Shown in pieces: positions 21,906 to 32,128 of a stretch of 64,000 bases of DNA. The notes under the pieces were generated by a model, which was not told the DNA's origin, did no database searches, and saw nothing but the letters and a program-made list of their open reading frames with translations. The stretch's first letter is position 1. Every line of letters begins with the position of its first letter. Source of the stretch: Auricularia sp. M13 (taxonomy: Eukaryota > Basidiomycota > Agaricomycetes > Auriculariales > Auriculariaceae); the NCBI GenBank assembly GCA_037042915.1, contig CM073193.1, positions 7,006,001 to 7,070,000 on the forward strand, in the 5' to 3' direction. A program made the translations under genes and the position numbers.

Positions 21906-23713
21906 TCAGTGGTGGCCACGGCGCGCGGGAAGAAGGGAAGACTCGCCGGATATGGCCTGGTAGTTGATGGAGCCCTTGGACCCACCGCTCGTCTTCAGGC
22001 CGCTCCAGTCCCACGTCCCCTGGCACGATCCGCTGCCGCACAGCACAAACACCTGCTTCGCCTTCGACCCCACCGAGACGCTGTTCATGGATCCCTTGAA
22101 GTTGATGTTCGACACGATGACGCCGTTCGTGGGCGTGCCCGTCGCGCCGTCGTTGGTGTAGTCCTGCTCAATAATCACGCCGTACTGGCACGCAGGGATG
22201 CAGATGAGGAACCCCATGCGCATGCCCAAGTTGGAACGAACTCACATCGGTGGCGCCGGTTACTGTGTTGCCGCTATAGGTGACGTCGGACACGCTGGCG
22301 TCTGTCGCGTTCACATATGTCTTAATGCGGAGGCCGTTCTGGTTGTTGATGATCTTGTTGTTTCTGCCAGCGTTCACGACACGTTCAGGGCCTGGGATAT
22401 ACTATGCGCATGCCGCGGGAGGGCACTCACAGGATCTGCACGTTCGATACCACGCCGCCTGTCTTGATGCTGCCGATACTGACGCCGTGGCCGCCGGTGC
22501 ACGAGTTGTTGCTGAAGATAATGTTGCTTCCTTTGTTGATTGCGAGGCAATCGTCTTGGTTGATAACCGTGCAGCCGGTAATCGTGGTTCCCGTCGCGCT
22601 CACGTCGAATGCATCCGTGTTGTGTCCTGATCAATTGCTCAGTCTTGGTCTATGCTATCTTCGAACGGCCCACCTGCTGCCTTTCCATTGGATTGACTGT
22701 TAGGCTGGACTCCAAGGGCTAGGGTGGGACTGCTGAGCGAAGTCGGCTGCATGGTGTTGAAGGACACGTACAGTTATCGAACAGAATGTTCGAGATCACG
22801 AGGGGATCCTGCAAAGGTTGGCTGCACGAACCTTCTGGATGCACATCGACTAACCTTGTTCCCGACGCTGAATGCATGCGTGGGCGCGTTGAGCACATTC
22901 AGATTCTATTTTCTCCTGCGTCAGTGCTGCCGACGAGTCGCCCGCCTGATGCACGCAGACCTTGAACGTTCCAGACGATGTGATGACGAGCATCTTGGAT
23001 GGTTTGGCAAGGCCTCCATTGCTTCCCTGGAAGACAAGGTCAGTGGCTAACGTGGCTAATGCCGCCAGATTCTGCTAACCTGGCCATCCCAATAGAATTG
23101 GCCATTACCGTTGAACCACTGTTGTTCGTCAGGGCTGTCGCGAAGACTCCAAATCTTGGTGGAACGGCTTACATTTCCGCGGCCGTCAAACGTGATGTTT
23201 GTGCCTATCGATGGCTCGTGGGTGGCTCCTCGTCACGAATACGCGCTGCTTACCGGAGAGCTCGAACAGGTTGCCGGTCTTGAGAGCAGTGAGCACGCGC
23301 CATGGTTATGAGGAGGTACTTGCCCAAAGGACACCTGTGCCGAACGTTACGTTACCGGCGACATTAACCACAGTTCCCGACTTGAGATTCCTGCGTCCCT
23401 GCTGCTTCAGCTGCAATCCTAGTGAGCTGACAGTCTCTCACTTGAGGCTGAACGTCTGTCCCGCTGGCACCTGGATGGTTCGTAAGACTCTTTCCACACA
23501 TCTCAAAAAGGGATTTGCCTACCTCAAAGCCGTTTATCGTGATGGTCGTACAGGACTTGATGACGCTCGCAACATCCGACAGCGACTACAGGAGTGAGAT
23601 TATCAAGAAGTGGTATTATGGGTTCGTCTACTCACTGAGATTGTGCAATCGGCCGCGCCTGCCTGCTGGAACAGAGTGGCAGCCAACGCAGTGGCGAGGA
23701 ACTTCGTAAACAT
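21906..23713 (-). CDS. endopolygalacturonase, glycoside hydrolase family 28, secreted
   Basis: Inverting hydrolase that cuts homogalacturonan of pectin. The start at 23713 gives a signal peptide, [20 protein letters not shown]. The next exons give [53 protein letters not shown] and [12 protein letters not shown]. The right-handed beta-helix core carries all four GH28 catalytic blocks: [29 protein letters not shown] and [13 protein letters not shown]. The DD pair and the His in GGHG are intact. The end is [20 protein letters not shown] with the stop at 21906-21908. There are many 50-60 bp introns. Possible N-glycosylation sites are NNSC and NATD. Blocks agree better with endo- than exo-acting enzymes. 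The last dozen residues ([12 protein letters not shown]) are unlike the usual Cys-ending tail, so the final exon may be read in the wrong frame. Confidence 0.87.
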
Positions 23714-24480
23714 GATGGTGGCTGATTTTGATCGGTGTACGGTGAGGTCTTCGCAGCTCCTTGGTTATTATATCATTCTCAGCGGTGCTAAATCTGGACG
23801 CAGTCCTTCGAACAACGCAGCAACAACAGAACGGTTGAGTTTGCCACATCCACATGTTCAAATTCTCCCGGGCCGGGCGGCTGTTCGTACCGTGGAGTTC
23901 TGGCAGTCTCATGTGCAGGATGATCTTCGGTGACCAGCAACAACATTGCGACTGGTTTAAATGAGACTAGTCTCAACTCGCGGGGTCAACCAGTCGATCA
24001 CGCGGGACGATGCGCGTACTATAAGATGCCACGTCGCATCTCATAGTATCTATCTAGACGGTAACATGGAATCGTTCACGTACGGCAACAATTCATGGTG
24101 AATATAGACTGTGTAGAAACGAAATTGGAATCAGATGCCCCAGGCTCCGCGGTTTACGATCGACATTCTGGACTGTCGCCGTCCGAACGGGATAATTGAC
24201 GGAGCATTGAGCGTTGCTTCTGGTCGGCATTTGCGCGGCCCGCTACAAGGGTCAGTTGATAGTACCACGCTGTGCAGAACGGAATTTCGAGATACGCAAA
24301 CGGGAAAGAGGTCGAGAGTTTTGTTGAACTGACTCCGGCTCTGAAGCAGGGAGTGCTGACAAAGCATGACATACTTACGCCGGCACGATGACCCGTCCCG
24401 GCTTGCGATTTACCTTCCTACTGACCAGCTTGGTTTTCATGCCTCCACAAGCTGGCGCCGCCGATATCCAGCATCCAAGC
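23714..24480. other. intergenic region upstream of polygalacturonase and regulator genes
   Basis: 767 bp between divergent genes. Chance frames only (the longest is about 107 codons and overlaps the polygalacturonase start). It contains an inverted repeat at 24018-24047, listed separately. The reading frame with an ATG at 24388 is continuous with the regulator gene, so the regulator may start there instead of at 24481. Confidence 0.5.
24018..24047. repeat. short inverted repeat (possible hairpin)
   Basis: ACTATAAGATGC (24018-24029) and GCATCTCATAGT (24036-24047) are complementary at 11 of 12 positions around the 6-base loop CACGTC. It lies about 300 bp upstream of the polygalacturonase start. 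CACGTC resembles part of an E-box. The role is unknown. Confidence 0.6.
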
Positions 24481-27400
24481 ATGGCAACAGCAGAGCATGC
24501 CGATGGCGAGGACGGCGGTGGCAAACGAAAGCGCAAACGCAAGCCTGTATCGTGTGCGGGTGAGCAGTCGTCGTGGTATGCGACCTGGTCCCTGCTCACT
24601 CACATGCTATAGAGTGCCGGAGACTGAAGCTCAAATGCGATAGACAAGTGCCTTGCTCAACTTGCGCTAGACGTGGTTGTGCCGCTCTGTGCCCCAATGG
24701 TGAATCGGTTGACTTCGCCCAGTGCTCCTTTGACCTCTTGCAGGCGTGCTCGCGGCTGGACCTAGCAATAAGTGAGCAATTGCTCGTACACGTCCTTTTG
24801 AACGTCTGATATCTACTTTCGTAGATTCATATTGGCAGACACCGAACAACTGCACGAGAAAATTGCCGCAGTCCGTAACGCTATGCTCACCTTGAACAGA
24901 AGACTTACACCCCCAATTTCAGATGGCAAAACGAATTTCCGAGCTTGAGGATGCACTGGCCGAGCTTCAGTCACAAATATCAAGCGCTACGCACCCCTTA
25001 CTTTCTGAAGAACGCCTGGCCGTTAAAGCTCCCCTGTCCACACAAAGCGCTCTGGCAACTTTTGAAGACACGACGGATGCCCTCGCAAGGTCCCTAGGTA
25101 CCCTCACAATGGGCGAAAGACCACTCTTTTTCGGTCCTCATGCGATTCCAGATGTGAGCTTCTTTTCACGCCGCATTATTGAGCTATCTCATAAACCATC
25201 CGCAGTATATATTAATGGTGTGTCCTATGTGCTCGGACTGACTGCCAATGAACGCTTCAACATAGGATAAAGACACGGAGGAGGCGCCTTCAGCCACGTT
25301 TGGATTGCCTGTCAACATTGCGCAGCTTGCGAGCGCGCTCCCAATGGCCCATACAGAGAGTGCGCGTGCGGAATTCTACAAGAGACTCGTAGATCGTCTT
25401 CCATCGGCTGATAGGGCATGGGAACTCGTTGAACTTTGTTACAGTCATAACGCATGGTTTTGCATGCTTATCTCCAAGGAGGAGCTGCGCGACACCATAT
25501 TCTGTCATGTTTATGCCAGCTCAGGACCATCCTTCACACAGCTTGCAGCTCACGAACTTGCCATTTTATTTAGTAAGTTCATATTTGCATATCATTCCAC
25601 GTTCAGTACAAATTTATATCTTCATCTAGTGATACTAGCCACTGCATCCATGGCTAATTCAGATCGCTCGCCCTCAACCTCTGACTCGTCGAATTATTAC
25701 GTTCTTGCAAAGGTCGCTCTTGAGCTCGACTCTGTCATCGACCACCCTACGATCCAGGCTATATGTGCGCTGGTGAATTTTCGGTACCATCTCCGCACAT
25801 CGTTTGACTAACTCCATGGCTAGTACATGATGGCTCTGTATACGCATATTGCCGATTTACCGAATAGCGAGACATCTTGCTACATTCTTATGGGGTTGAC
25901 TGCGCGGTTGTGCCAAAGCGTGGGCGGCCTGGACCAAATCAGCATCCATTTTCTCAAAGATCTGCGTTGTAGCTCGGCCTTCATCGCGACGACACGAACT
26001 GGGACCTATCCTATTCGGAGCGGCAGAAACGACGGCGGGTTTTCGTATGTGTAAATTCCATCCACCACACACTCTCAATGGGCTGAGTTCTCCCTTCCCA
26101 GTGGGAGGTCGCAGCTTACGATGCATGGACGAGCTTCGGTTATGGACGACCACCATCCTTTACCATGGCACATATGGACGCCAGAATAGCAGACGACAGA
26201 GAGGGCTTCATGGATGGAAATGGACGATGGCAGGCTTCGTGTGAGCCCTTATATTTGCCGTCTCTACAAGTTGCGCACTCAGGGTCATGCAGTTTCTCAC
26301 TGGTACCACAGTTTTGCTGCCAATGTTCTGTACAAGGTCATGGATCACGCGTTCGGCGTCGCCCCATTATCCTATCCTACGGTTCTGCGGCTAGACCAGC
26401 TTGTGCGCGAGTACCCAGTCGATGACAGCTTGCGCATCGTGCACGGCAAACCCGAGGATCCCGCAATGTCGACCAGCATTTTTATCCAGCGCAGCTCCGT
26501 TCTTTGCCTGACACAGCGATGTGCGTGAATGATATATTAAATTTCTGCCGTGTCACGGGTCTTACCGTCTTTCTTCGCGCAGTGCTATTATTCCTGCATA
26601 GGAGCTTCTTCGCACGTGCTCTCATACAACATAGCGACGACCCGCTCAAGAGCAAATATGCACAATCGGTCCTCACGGTGTTCCGCGCTGCAGTTCAAAT
26701 CAACGCCTGCGTCCGGGCCTTTCATTTACGGGCTCCCGAAGCGCTAGTTATTGGGCATTGGGTCTACTGGTCCCAGTGCTTTTCGGCCTGTCTTATCCTC
26801 AGCTCAATCCTTATCAAGACTCCGGGATGTGGACTCGCACCGCCGGCGCTGACAGAGTTGGACGAAATGTGTCAAGTCCTGGAAACGGTGGCAGACAAGT
26901 CAGAACGTATCATGCGCATGATGGTTGGTATGCCCGTGCATTTTTGCCGTCCATATATTTATGATACCTCAGCCTTCTATTCGCAAGTTGCACTCAACGG
27001 CACACAAGTCCTACGCAGCTTTCACGTCCAGTCCCGGGGTCGCGCGGCCTCAGGAATCCAACCGAGTTGACGAAGTCATGCAGATGCAATGGTTCTTATG
27101 GGGCCCTACCCGAATCGTGGATAAGAAGAGCCAAGCCCCTTCAGCAACCGTCTCGAGCTCTTCGTCTTCGGCTATACCGTCCGGCATCAGCTTTACACCC
27201 TTGAAGAGCTCAACCACCTCCAACTCTGCCTCGTCCGTAGCTGGCTCATCGACGCGTCCTCGGCGAGGTCCCGATCCTTTGAACCACGTCCCTGCTGGCA
27301 ATGACTCTTCGGGGCAGGCTCCAGACACTGCGTCTGTTACAGCCCAGCAACCGGCGCACTTAACTCAGCAGCGAGACATGCAGATGCAGGGCGCCTTCTC

Positions 27401-27644
27401 ATTCCCATTGGAATCTTTGCCATATGGCGCCGAAATCCCACGAGGTCTTGAATGCCTGATTTCGAACGATTCTCTATTGGACGGGATGAACCCTTGCGAT
27501 ACTCTGGCTGACTCACGGGCGCATCGTCCCGATTCTGCAATGGCTTGGATGGCGTCCGAGTTGGACGCAGGGACGTTACCACCGAGGGAATACGACCTGG
27601 CTTGGCAGCAATTCGTTAGCGATATGGGGATTTTCCCTCCATAG
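24481..27644 (+). CDS. Zn(II)2Cys6 fungal transcription factor with fungal_trans (MHR) domain
   Basis: Nuclear DNA-binding regulator. A basic run (GGGKRKRKRKPVSCA) leads into the binuclear cluster, which a 53 bp intron splits after the first Cys: C-A-E-C-RRLKLKC-DRQVPC-STC-ARRGCAALC, spacing Cx2Cx6Cx5Cx2Cx8C. A coiled-coil linker follows (MAKRISELEDALAELQSQIS), then PVNIAQLASALPMAHTESAR and DRLPSADRAWELVELCYSHN. The middle homology region follows, with FILADT-like helices, VILATASMANS, PNSETSCYILMGLTARLCQS and later RLDQLVREYPVDDSLRI. The C-terminus is Ser/Pro/Gln-rich and ends QQFVSDMGIFPP at 27642-27644. I start at 24481 (MATAEHADGEDGGG); in-frame ATGs at 24388 and 24439 are alternatives. 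Targets are unknown. The polygalacturonase gene diverges from it, but a regulatory link is only a guess. Confidence 0.85.
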
Positions 27645-28101
27645 AACGGAGGCCTTGGAACATCAAGCTCTGATCCAATGCTTCTCCGAAACGACTTTGC
27701 GGTTTCAAGCCTCTATTTTCTCGGTCTGTACGTTATGGCTCGTCGCCCTTTGGAATAATCTGTTCTTGTTTCCAACATTTGACTGCCCGTTGACAGCGTG
27801 CGCGCTGCTTTATGGCGTCGAGTCGAGTCAACCTCCGTCGCATCTTCCCTCGCGCATTTGAAACAGCTCACGCTGTTGCGCACGTACCGGGTTTCCGTGT
27901 ACGTGTACCGGAGGGAATGGGCGTCCGAGGATCCGCTGTTGGGCTGAAACTGGTAGCTGACTGAGCCGCTTCAGACTTCACGCAGTGGATCGCGATTCAT
28001 GATCTGGGCGTCGCGCTGACTAAATTGGAGATAAACGGATGCATATAAACGGTGCCAGGGCAACGTCGTGGGTCGAAATTCACAATTTCCACTTACGCAC
28101 T
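27645..28101. other. intergenic, nothing supported
   Basis: 457 bp between the regulator stop and the GST start. A 68-codon frame here has no motif. The stretch 27880-27925 contains near-repeated GTACCGGGTTTCCGTGTACGT and GTACCGGAGGG words. A sequence reading GATAAACGGATGCATATAAA lies about 60 bp upstream of the GST ATG and could serve as a TATA region. Confidence 0.4.
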
Positions 28102-29140
28102 ATGCTGAAGCTCTACGGCCACCGGGTCTCGACCTGCACGCAGCGCGTTCTCGTGACGCTGGAGGAGAAGGGCGTCCCGTACGAGTTTATCAGCGTCAAC
28201 GTCGTAAAACGCGAGGAGAAGGAGCAGCTGGTCGGAGACAAGAATCCGTTTGTTCAGATTCCAGTCATCGTGGTACGCCGTTGAAATTTTGCTGCGTGCT
28301 TTGTTTTCTCGCAGTTGATCAGTGGCACTATCCGTCCTGGCAGGATGAAGACGGATATGAGCTTTACGGTAAGCGCGTGTTGCCCGCGTTCTCTGCACAG
28401 TGATGCTCACGCGGTCTTAGAGTCACGGGCCATTGCACGATACATCGCGCTCAAGTACGCATCGCAGGGCACACCGCTCCTCCCAGACGCAGCAGACCTC
28501 AAGGTATGTTCCTCTTCGGACCCGCGGAGAGCTCAACAGAGTACTGATGATCCACAGGCCCTAGCCAAGTTCGAAAGTGCCGCGAGCGTCGAAATCTTCA
28601 ACTACAACGTGTTCGCGTCGCCCGCGATAGTCGAACTCGTGCTCAAAAAGTCAGCATCGAACATCATCTCCTGTTGTTGTTTTTCTTTTTGCAGAAAGAT
28701 TGACGGGTTCTTGCACTGCTCTGGCAGGGTCGGCGGCTACCCGTACGACGAGGCGAAAGGGCTGGCAGCGATCGAGCAGCTCCGCGGCAAGCTGAAGGGG
28801 TATGACGCGATCCTGAGCAAGCGGCGCTTCCTTGCTGGCGACGTGAGCATTTCGAGGCTTCGTTGCATACCGTCTCGGTCTGACCGACCCTCCGATGTGC
28901 AGAGCCTCACGGTGGTTGACCTGTTCCATCTTCCCGAGGGCGAGCTCCTCACAAATGTGGGCATCCCTATGAGTGTATCGTTTCACTGACAAGCGTCTCC
29001 AGGTCGTCAAGTCGGACGTCCTGACGAGCGACGAGACGCCGAACGTGGCTAGATGGTGGCGCGAGATCTCGAGCCTGCCGTCGTGGCGTGCACTTGCGGC
29101 GGACGCGGCGGAGGCGCGCAAGACGTTCCCGGAGGAGTAA
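28102..29140 (+). CDS. glutathione S-transferase, phi-like (GSTF)
   Basis: Cytosolic detoxification enzyme conjugating glutathione to electrophiles. The thioredoxin-fold N-terminus is MLKLYGHRVSTCTQRVLVTL, with the Ser/Thr/Cys cluster (STCT) where phi-class GSTs keep their catalytic Ser. EEKGVPYEFISVNVVKREEK and NPFVQIPVIV follow; the cis-Pro IPV is present. After introns come DEDGYELYESRAIARYIALK, the glutathione-binding ESRA motif formed by splicing at about 28369-28421, and the helical C-terminal domain (GYPYDEAKGLAAIEQLRGKL, SKRRFLAGDS-LTVVDLFHLP). It ends EARKTFPEE at 29138-29140. The start at 28102 begins exactly at the conserved LKLYG. There are at least five introns. Confidence 0.88.
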
Positions 29141-29514
29141 ACCATGGAGTATGTTCACGAGTAGATCGCCTTGTAGCCATTTGTCAATATCGCGCAAACG
29201 CCGCAATTTCAGAGATAGCTTGACATTGCGGTGGGTCGTCAAGGACAAGAGCAAGGCGAAGCAAGTAAGACACGGTATGGTGATGGACGCGACGGTACCG
29301 GAGGGATAGGCTGAGGGAGTACCCTGCCGGAGACTGCACCGCAAAAACGGCCGTGCCAAGACCGTTGCCGTGGCGCAGACCGCAAGCCCAGCCACACCCG
29401 TGCATGTGAAGACTCCCATCGATGAAAGCACGCAACGCACAGTTTCTCACGCCAGGCCGTACGCGAAAGAAATGTTCAATTCTAGAAGACGATCTCGTCT
29501 GGGATTGTCTAGCC
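29141..29514. other. intergenic between convergent genes
   Basis: About 370 bp holding the 3' ends of the GST (plus) and pyrophosphatase (minus) genes. Frames here lack motifs. Nothing else seen. Confidence 0.5.
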
Positions 29515-30809
29515 TTACACCTGAGCGGCAGAAATGTGGAACCACTTGGAGACTGACAACGAAGGCATTAGTAGGGCATATTGACGGCAGGAAGTGCCAC
29601 ATACTGGACGGGTCGATAGGTGCAGGAGGCTTGCGCGAATCGGGAGGGATGGCGGCGTGCACTGGGTCGCCGGGACGGACCTGGCCGGGCGAGCGCTCGA
29701 TGGTGAGGTTCGTGCTTTACATAGGACGGTCAGCAACGCCATAGTGGAACGACAACGACGCACATGGAGTTGTTTCCAGGGGGAGATTCGCCGTGGATGA
29801 GGCGGCGCCAGGCTTCATGGCACTCGTGGACGATTTCGGTGGCGTACTTCTTGTTCTTCGCCTCGCCGGAGAAGGCGAATGCGTTCTCGGGCTTGCCATC
29901 GGCTATTGAATAGGTCGGTAACGTTAGGTGCAAGCGGCGGGGTTACGTACGAATCTTGTAGATCCTTTGCAGCATGCCGTCAGCGATGGGCGGGCGTTGC
30001 GACAGATGGGCGCATACCTGAACCACTCGTTCGTAGCGCGGATGAGACCGGGCAGATGACGCTCGACGTCCTCGATGTCGTTGAGCCTGTCGGCGAGCGG
30101 GTCGTTGATGTCGACGACGATGACCTTCCAGTCGGTCTCTCCCTCGTCGAGCAGGGCCATGATGCCGAGGACCTTGACCTGCTTGATCTGCCCGACGTAG
30201 CCAACCTGCTCGCCGATCTCGCAGACGTCGAGAGGATCGTTGTCGCCGTTGGCCTTGGTCTCTGCGTGAGTGACGGAAGGGTCCTCCCAGGTCTAGGGGC
30301 GGTCGTGATCAGCTGCGATCGAGAGGGGAGAGCCTGTGGGAGATACCTGAGGGAATGCGCCGTAGTTCCAGATGTAGCCGTGGTGGGGGAAGCAGTTGCG
30401 GACGAAGCGCAGCTTGTTGCGCTTGACGTCCTGCTTGATGGGGTTGAACGGCTCCTCCTTGGAGATCTCCATTTTGGCGTTCGTCCAGCGCGGGACCTCG
30501 ACGACCATGTTCAGGATGTTCTGGTTCTGGTCCGCAAAGAGCGGGATGTCGTGCCACGCAGAGACCGGCGTCCCGTTGTGCTCGATGTACACGCGATGCT
30601 CTGGAGGCGGTCAGTCAGCGGCCAGACAACCAGGCAGCGCCCGAGTGTCCAGGACGCACCAAGCGTGTTGGCCGCGCCGATGTAGCGGGCTGGGCAGGGC
30701 ATCAGCGGCCATCGCTGCCGGGTCGCAGACGGGGCTCACGCGTGAAGGACATGGCGGCAGGCTTCAGCTGTTGCGCAAGTGAGGAAAGCCGTCGAAGAGC
30801 GGGGTTCAT
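29515..30809 (-). CDS. IPP1: soluble inorganic pyrophosphatase
   Basis: Family I Mg2+-dependent enzyme hydrolysing pyrophosphate. Exons give [80 protein letters not shown], the signature [32 protein letters not shown] and [20 protein letters not shown]. Two further introns at the 3' end give [20 protein letters not shown] and [15 protein letters not shown], with the stop at 29515-29517. All the acidic metal ligands I can check are present. The usual fungal start is MSFT; here an upstream in-frame ATG at 30809 adds 19 residues ([19 protein letters not shown]) that look like a mitochondrial targeting peptide. Which start is used is not decided by sequence. It diverges from the F-box gene at 30872. 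Confidence 0.92.
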
Positions 30810-30871
30810 TCCGTCGGTCCGCAATCCTCGGCTAACTCCGGCACGCGACTCCTCACTCTGACTGACAGTGA
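30810..30871. promoter_or_regulatory. very short divergent promoter (pyrophosphatase / F-box)
   Basis: 62 bp separate the two start codons if the pyrophosphatase starts at 30809. If it starts at the inner MSFT codon the gap is about 120 bp. Transcription of each gene probably begins within the other's leader. No TATA box is visible. Confidence 0.5.
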
Positions 30872-31729
30872 ATGGACCTCCCCATCGAGCTCATCCGCGA
30901 CATCTTCGAGCTCGCCGCCGCCGCCAACGTCGCCCACAATCTCGCCTGGGTCGCCCGCCTGACGCTCGTTTGCAGGGCCGTGCGCGACTGGGTACGGCCC
31001 ATCCTCTACCACACGCTCTGCATCGATCAGCACAACCAGGACGCGTTCTTTGACCTTCTGCGCGAAAAGCCGCCCGGCTTCTTCGCCGTCGTGCGCCATC
31101 TTGTCCTAACCTGGGCGCTCCCGCCCGACAAGCTGAGCCGCAAGTTCTACAACACCTTTCAGCACGTCCGCATCGTGTCTATGCATTCTCGCTATCTGGA
31201 TCTGCTGTCACGTGCCCGCAACTTCAGGCCCACCCACGTCTTTTTCCCGTATGTGTTATTCGTGCACGTCTTGCTGGGATTTAGCGAAACCCCGTGGGTG
31301 CTCAGCGGTGTCACCCATCTGCGCTTCCGTACCCAAAACATAAACCAGTCAGGGTTGTGGCTGATTAACGGACTCATGCCCGCGCTGACACACGTCTGTC
31401 TCGACATTGCAGCAGGACTGCAGGAGCTCGAACTCATCACGTTCAAAGAGCAGCTAGTGTCTTTCCTCGCAGCCGCAAACTGCACGCGCGTCGTCGTGCG
31501 CTACACCGTGCGCTCCGACGATAACTGGGCCTCCATGTTTGCCACCCTGCGCTCATTGAACGACACCCGTGTGTACCTCCACCGGGTCGGGCGCCACGAA
31601 CGCAGCCTCGAGGACGAAACGGACTGGCTCAAGTTCTATGCCGCCGAGACGCGCGCCGGTGTGGACCCGTGGAGCGGCGGCAAACCCGTATGCACGTCCG
31701 TGACACGTCTGGCATCAGGAGCTGCGTAG
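30872..31729 (+). CDS. F-box-like protein, single exon
   Basis: 285 residues with no intron. The first 45 residues, MDLPIELIRDIFELAAAANV and WVARLTLVCRAVRDWVRPIL, show the LPxELxxxIFxLA and LVCRAxRxWxxPxLY pattern of basidiomycete F-box-like proteins. The remainder has leucine-rich strand-helix segments (FAVVRHLVLTW, VTHLRFRTQNI, LTHVCLDIAAGL) like degenerate LRRs and ends LKFYAAETRAGVDPWSGGKP. The partner would be Skp1; the substrate is unknown. Complete ORF, confident as a gene. Confidence 0.8.
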   Translation: MDLPIELIRDIFELAAAANVAHNLAWVARLTLVCRAVRDWVRPILYHTLCIDQHNQDAFFDLLREKPPGFFAVVRHLVLTWALPPDKLSRKFYNTFQHVRIVSMHSRYLDLLSRARNFRPTHVFFPYVLFVHVLLGFSETPWVLSGVTHLRFRTQNINQSGLWLINGLMPALTHVCLDIAAGLQELELITFKEQLVSFLAAANCTRVVVRYTVRSDDNWASMFATLRSLNDTRVYLHRVGRHERSLEDETDWLKFYAAETRAGVDPWSGGKPVCTSVTRLASGAA

Positions 31730-32128
31730 TCCGTGTGCATTGTCCACTTGGAACCCCTGGATATGCGCTGGCGGTGCTGCCCATCTTGAGCTCTTATAGC
31801 CGCGCAAAGCCTGTAGCTGATACTAGTAGGATCTAAACCGACAGCAAAACCCTGCTTTATCCAGTCTTTCCCCCTGCTCGATTATTCTGCAGCTCGAGAC
31901 TTTGCGGTGCACCTTTTGTCTGGATAACTTCGCTTACGCATTACCACAAAGTATCAATCAGGTACACCAAAAGGGGGTTCATGGACCGGTATCGTCTTCT
32001 CAAGGGTCGGGAGAGCAGAGAACGCAAGCAACCTGATAGATCACAACGCACGTAAAATGGATACTATTTGAATGGCATTGACCAGGGATTATTGCAGATA
32101 GGCAGTGAAAATCCTGACTGACGGGGAC
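31730..32128. other. intergenic between convergent F-box genes
   Basis: About 400 bp with AT-richer stretches, consistent with 3' untranslated regions of the two flanking genes. No frame, repeat or RNA gene recognised. Confidence 0.5.

Noticed and set aside
20196-29140. A secondary-metabolite or pectin-utilisation gene cluster (glycosyltransferase, GH28, regulator, GST)
   Set aside because: No backbone synthase, transporter or P450 is present, and the genes have no shared promoter motif that I can see; adjacency alone is not enough.
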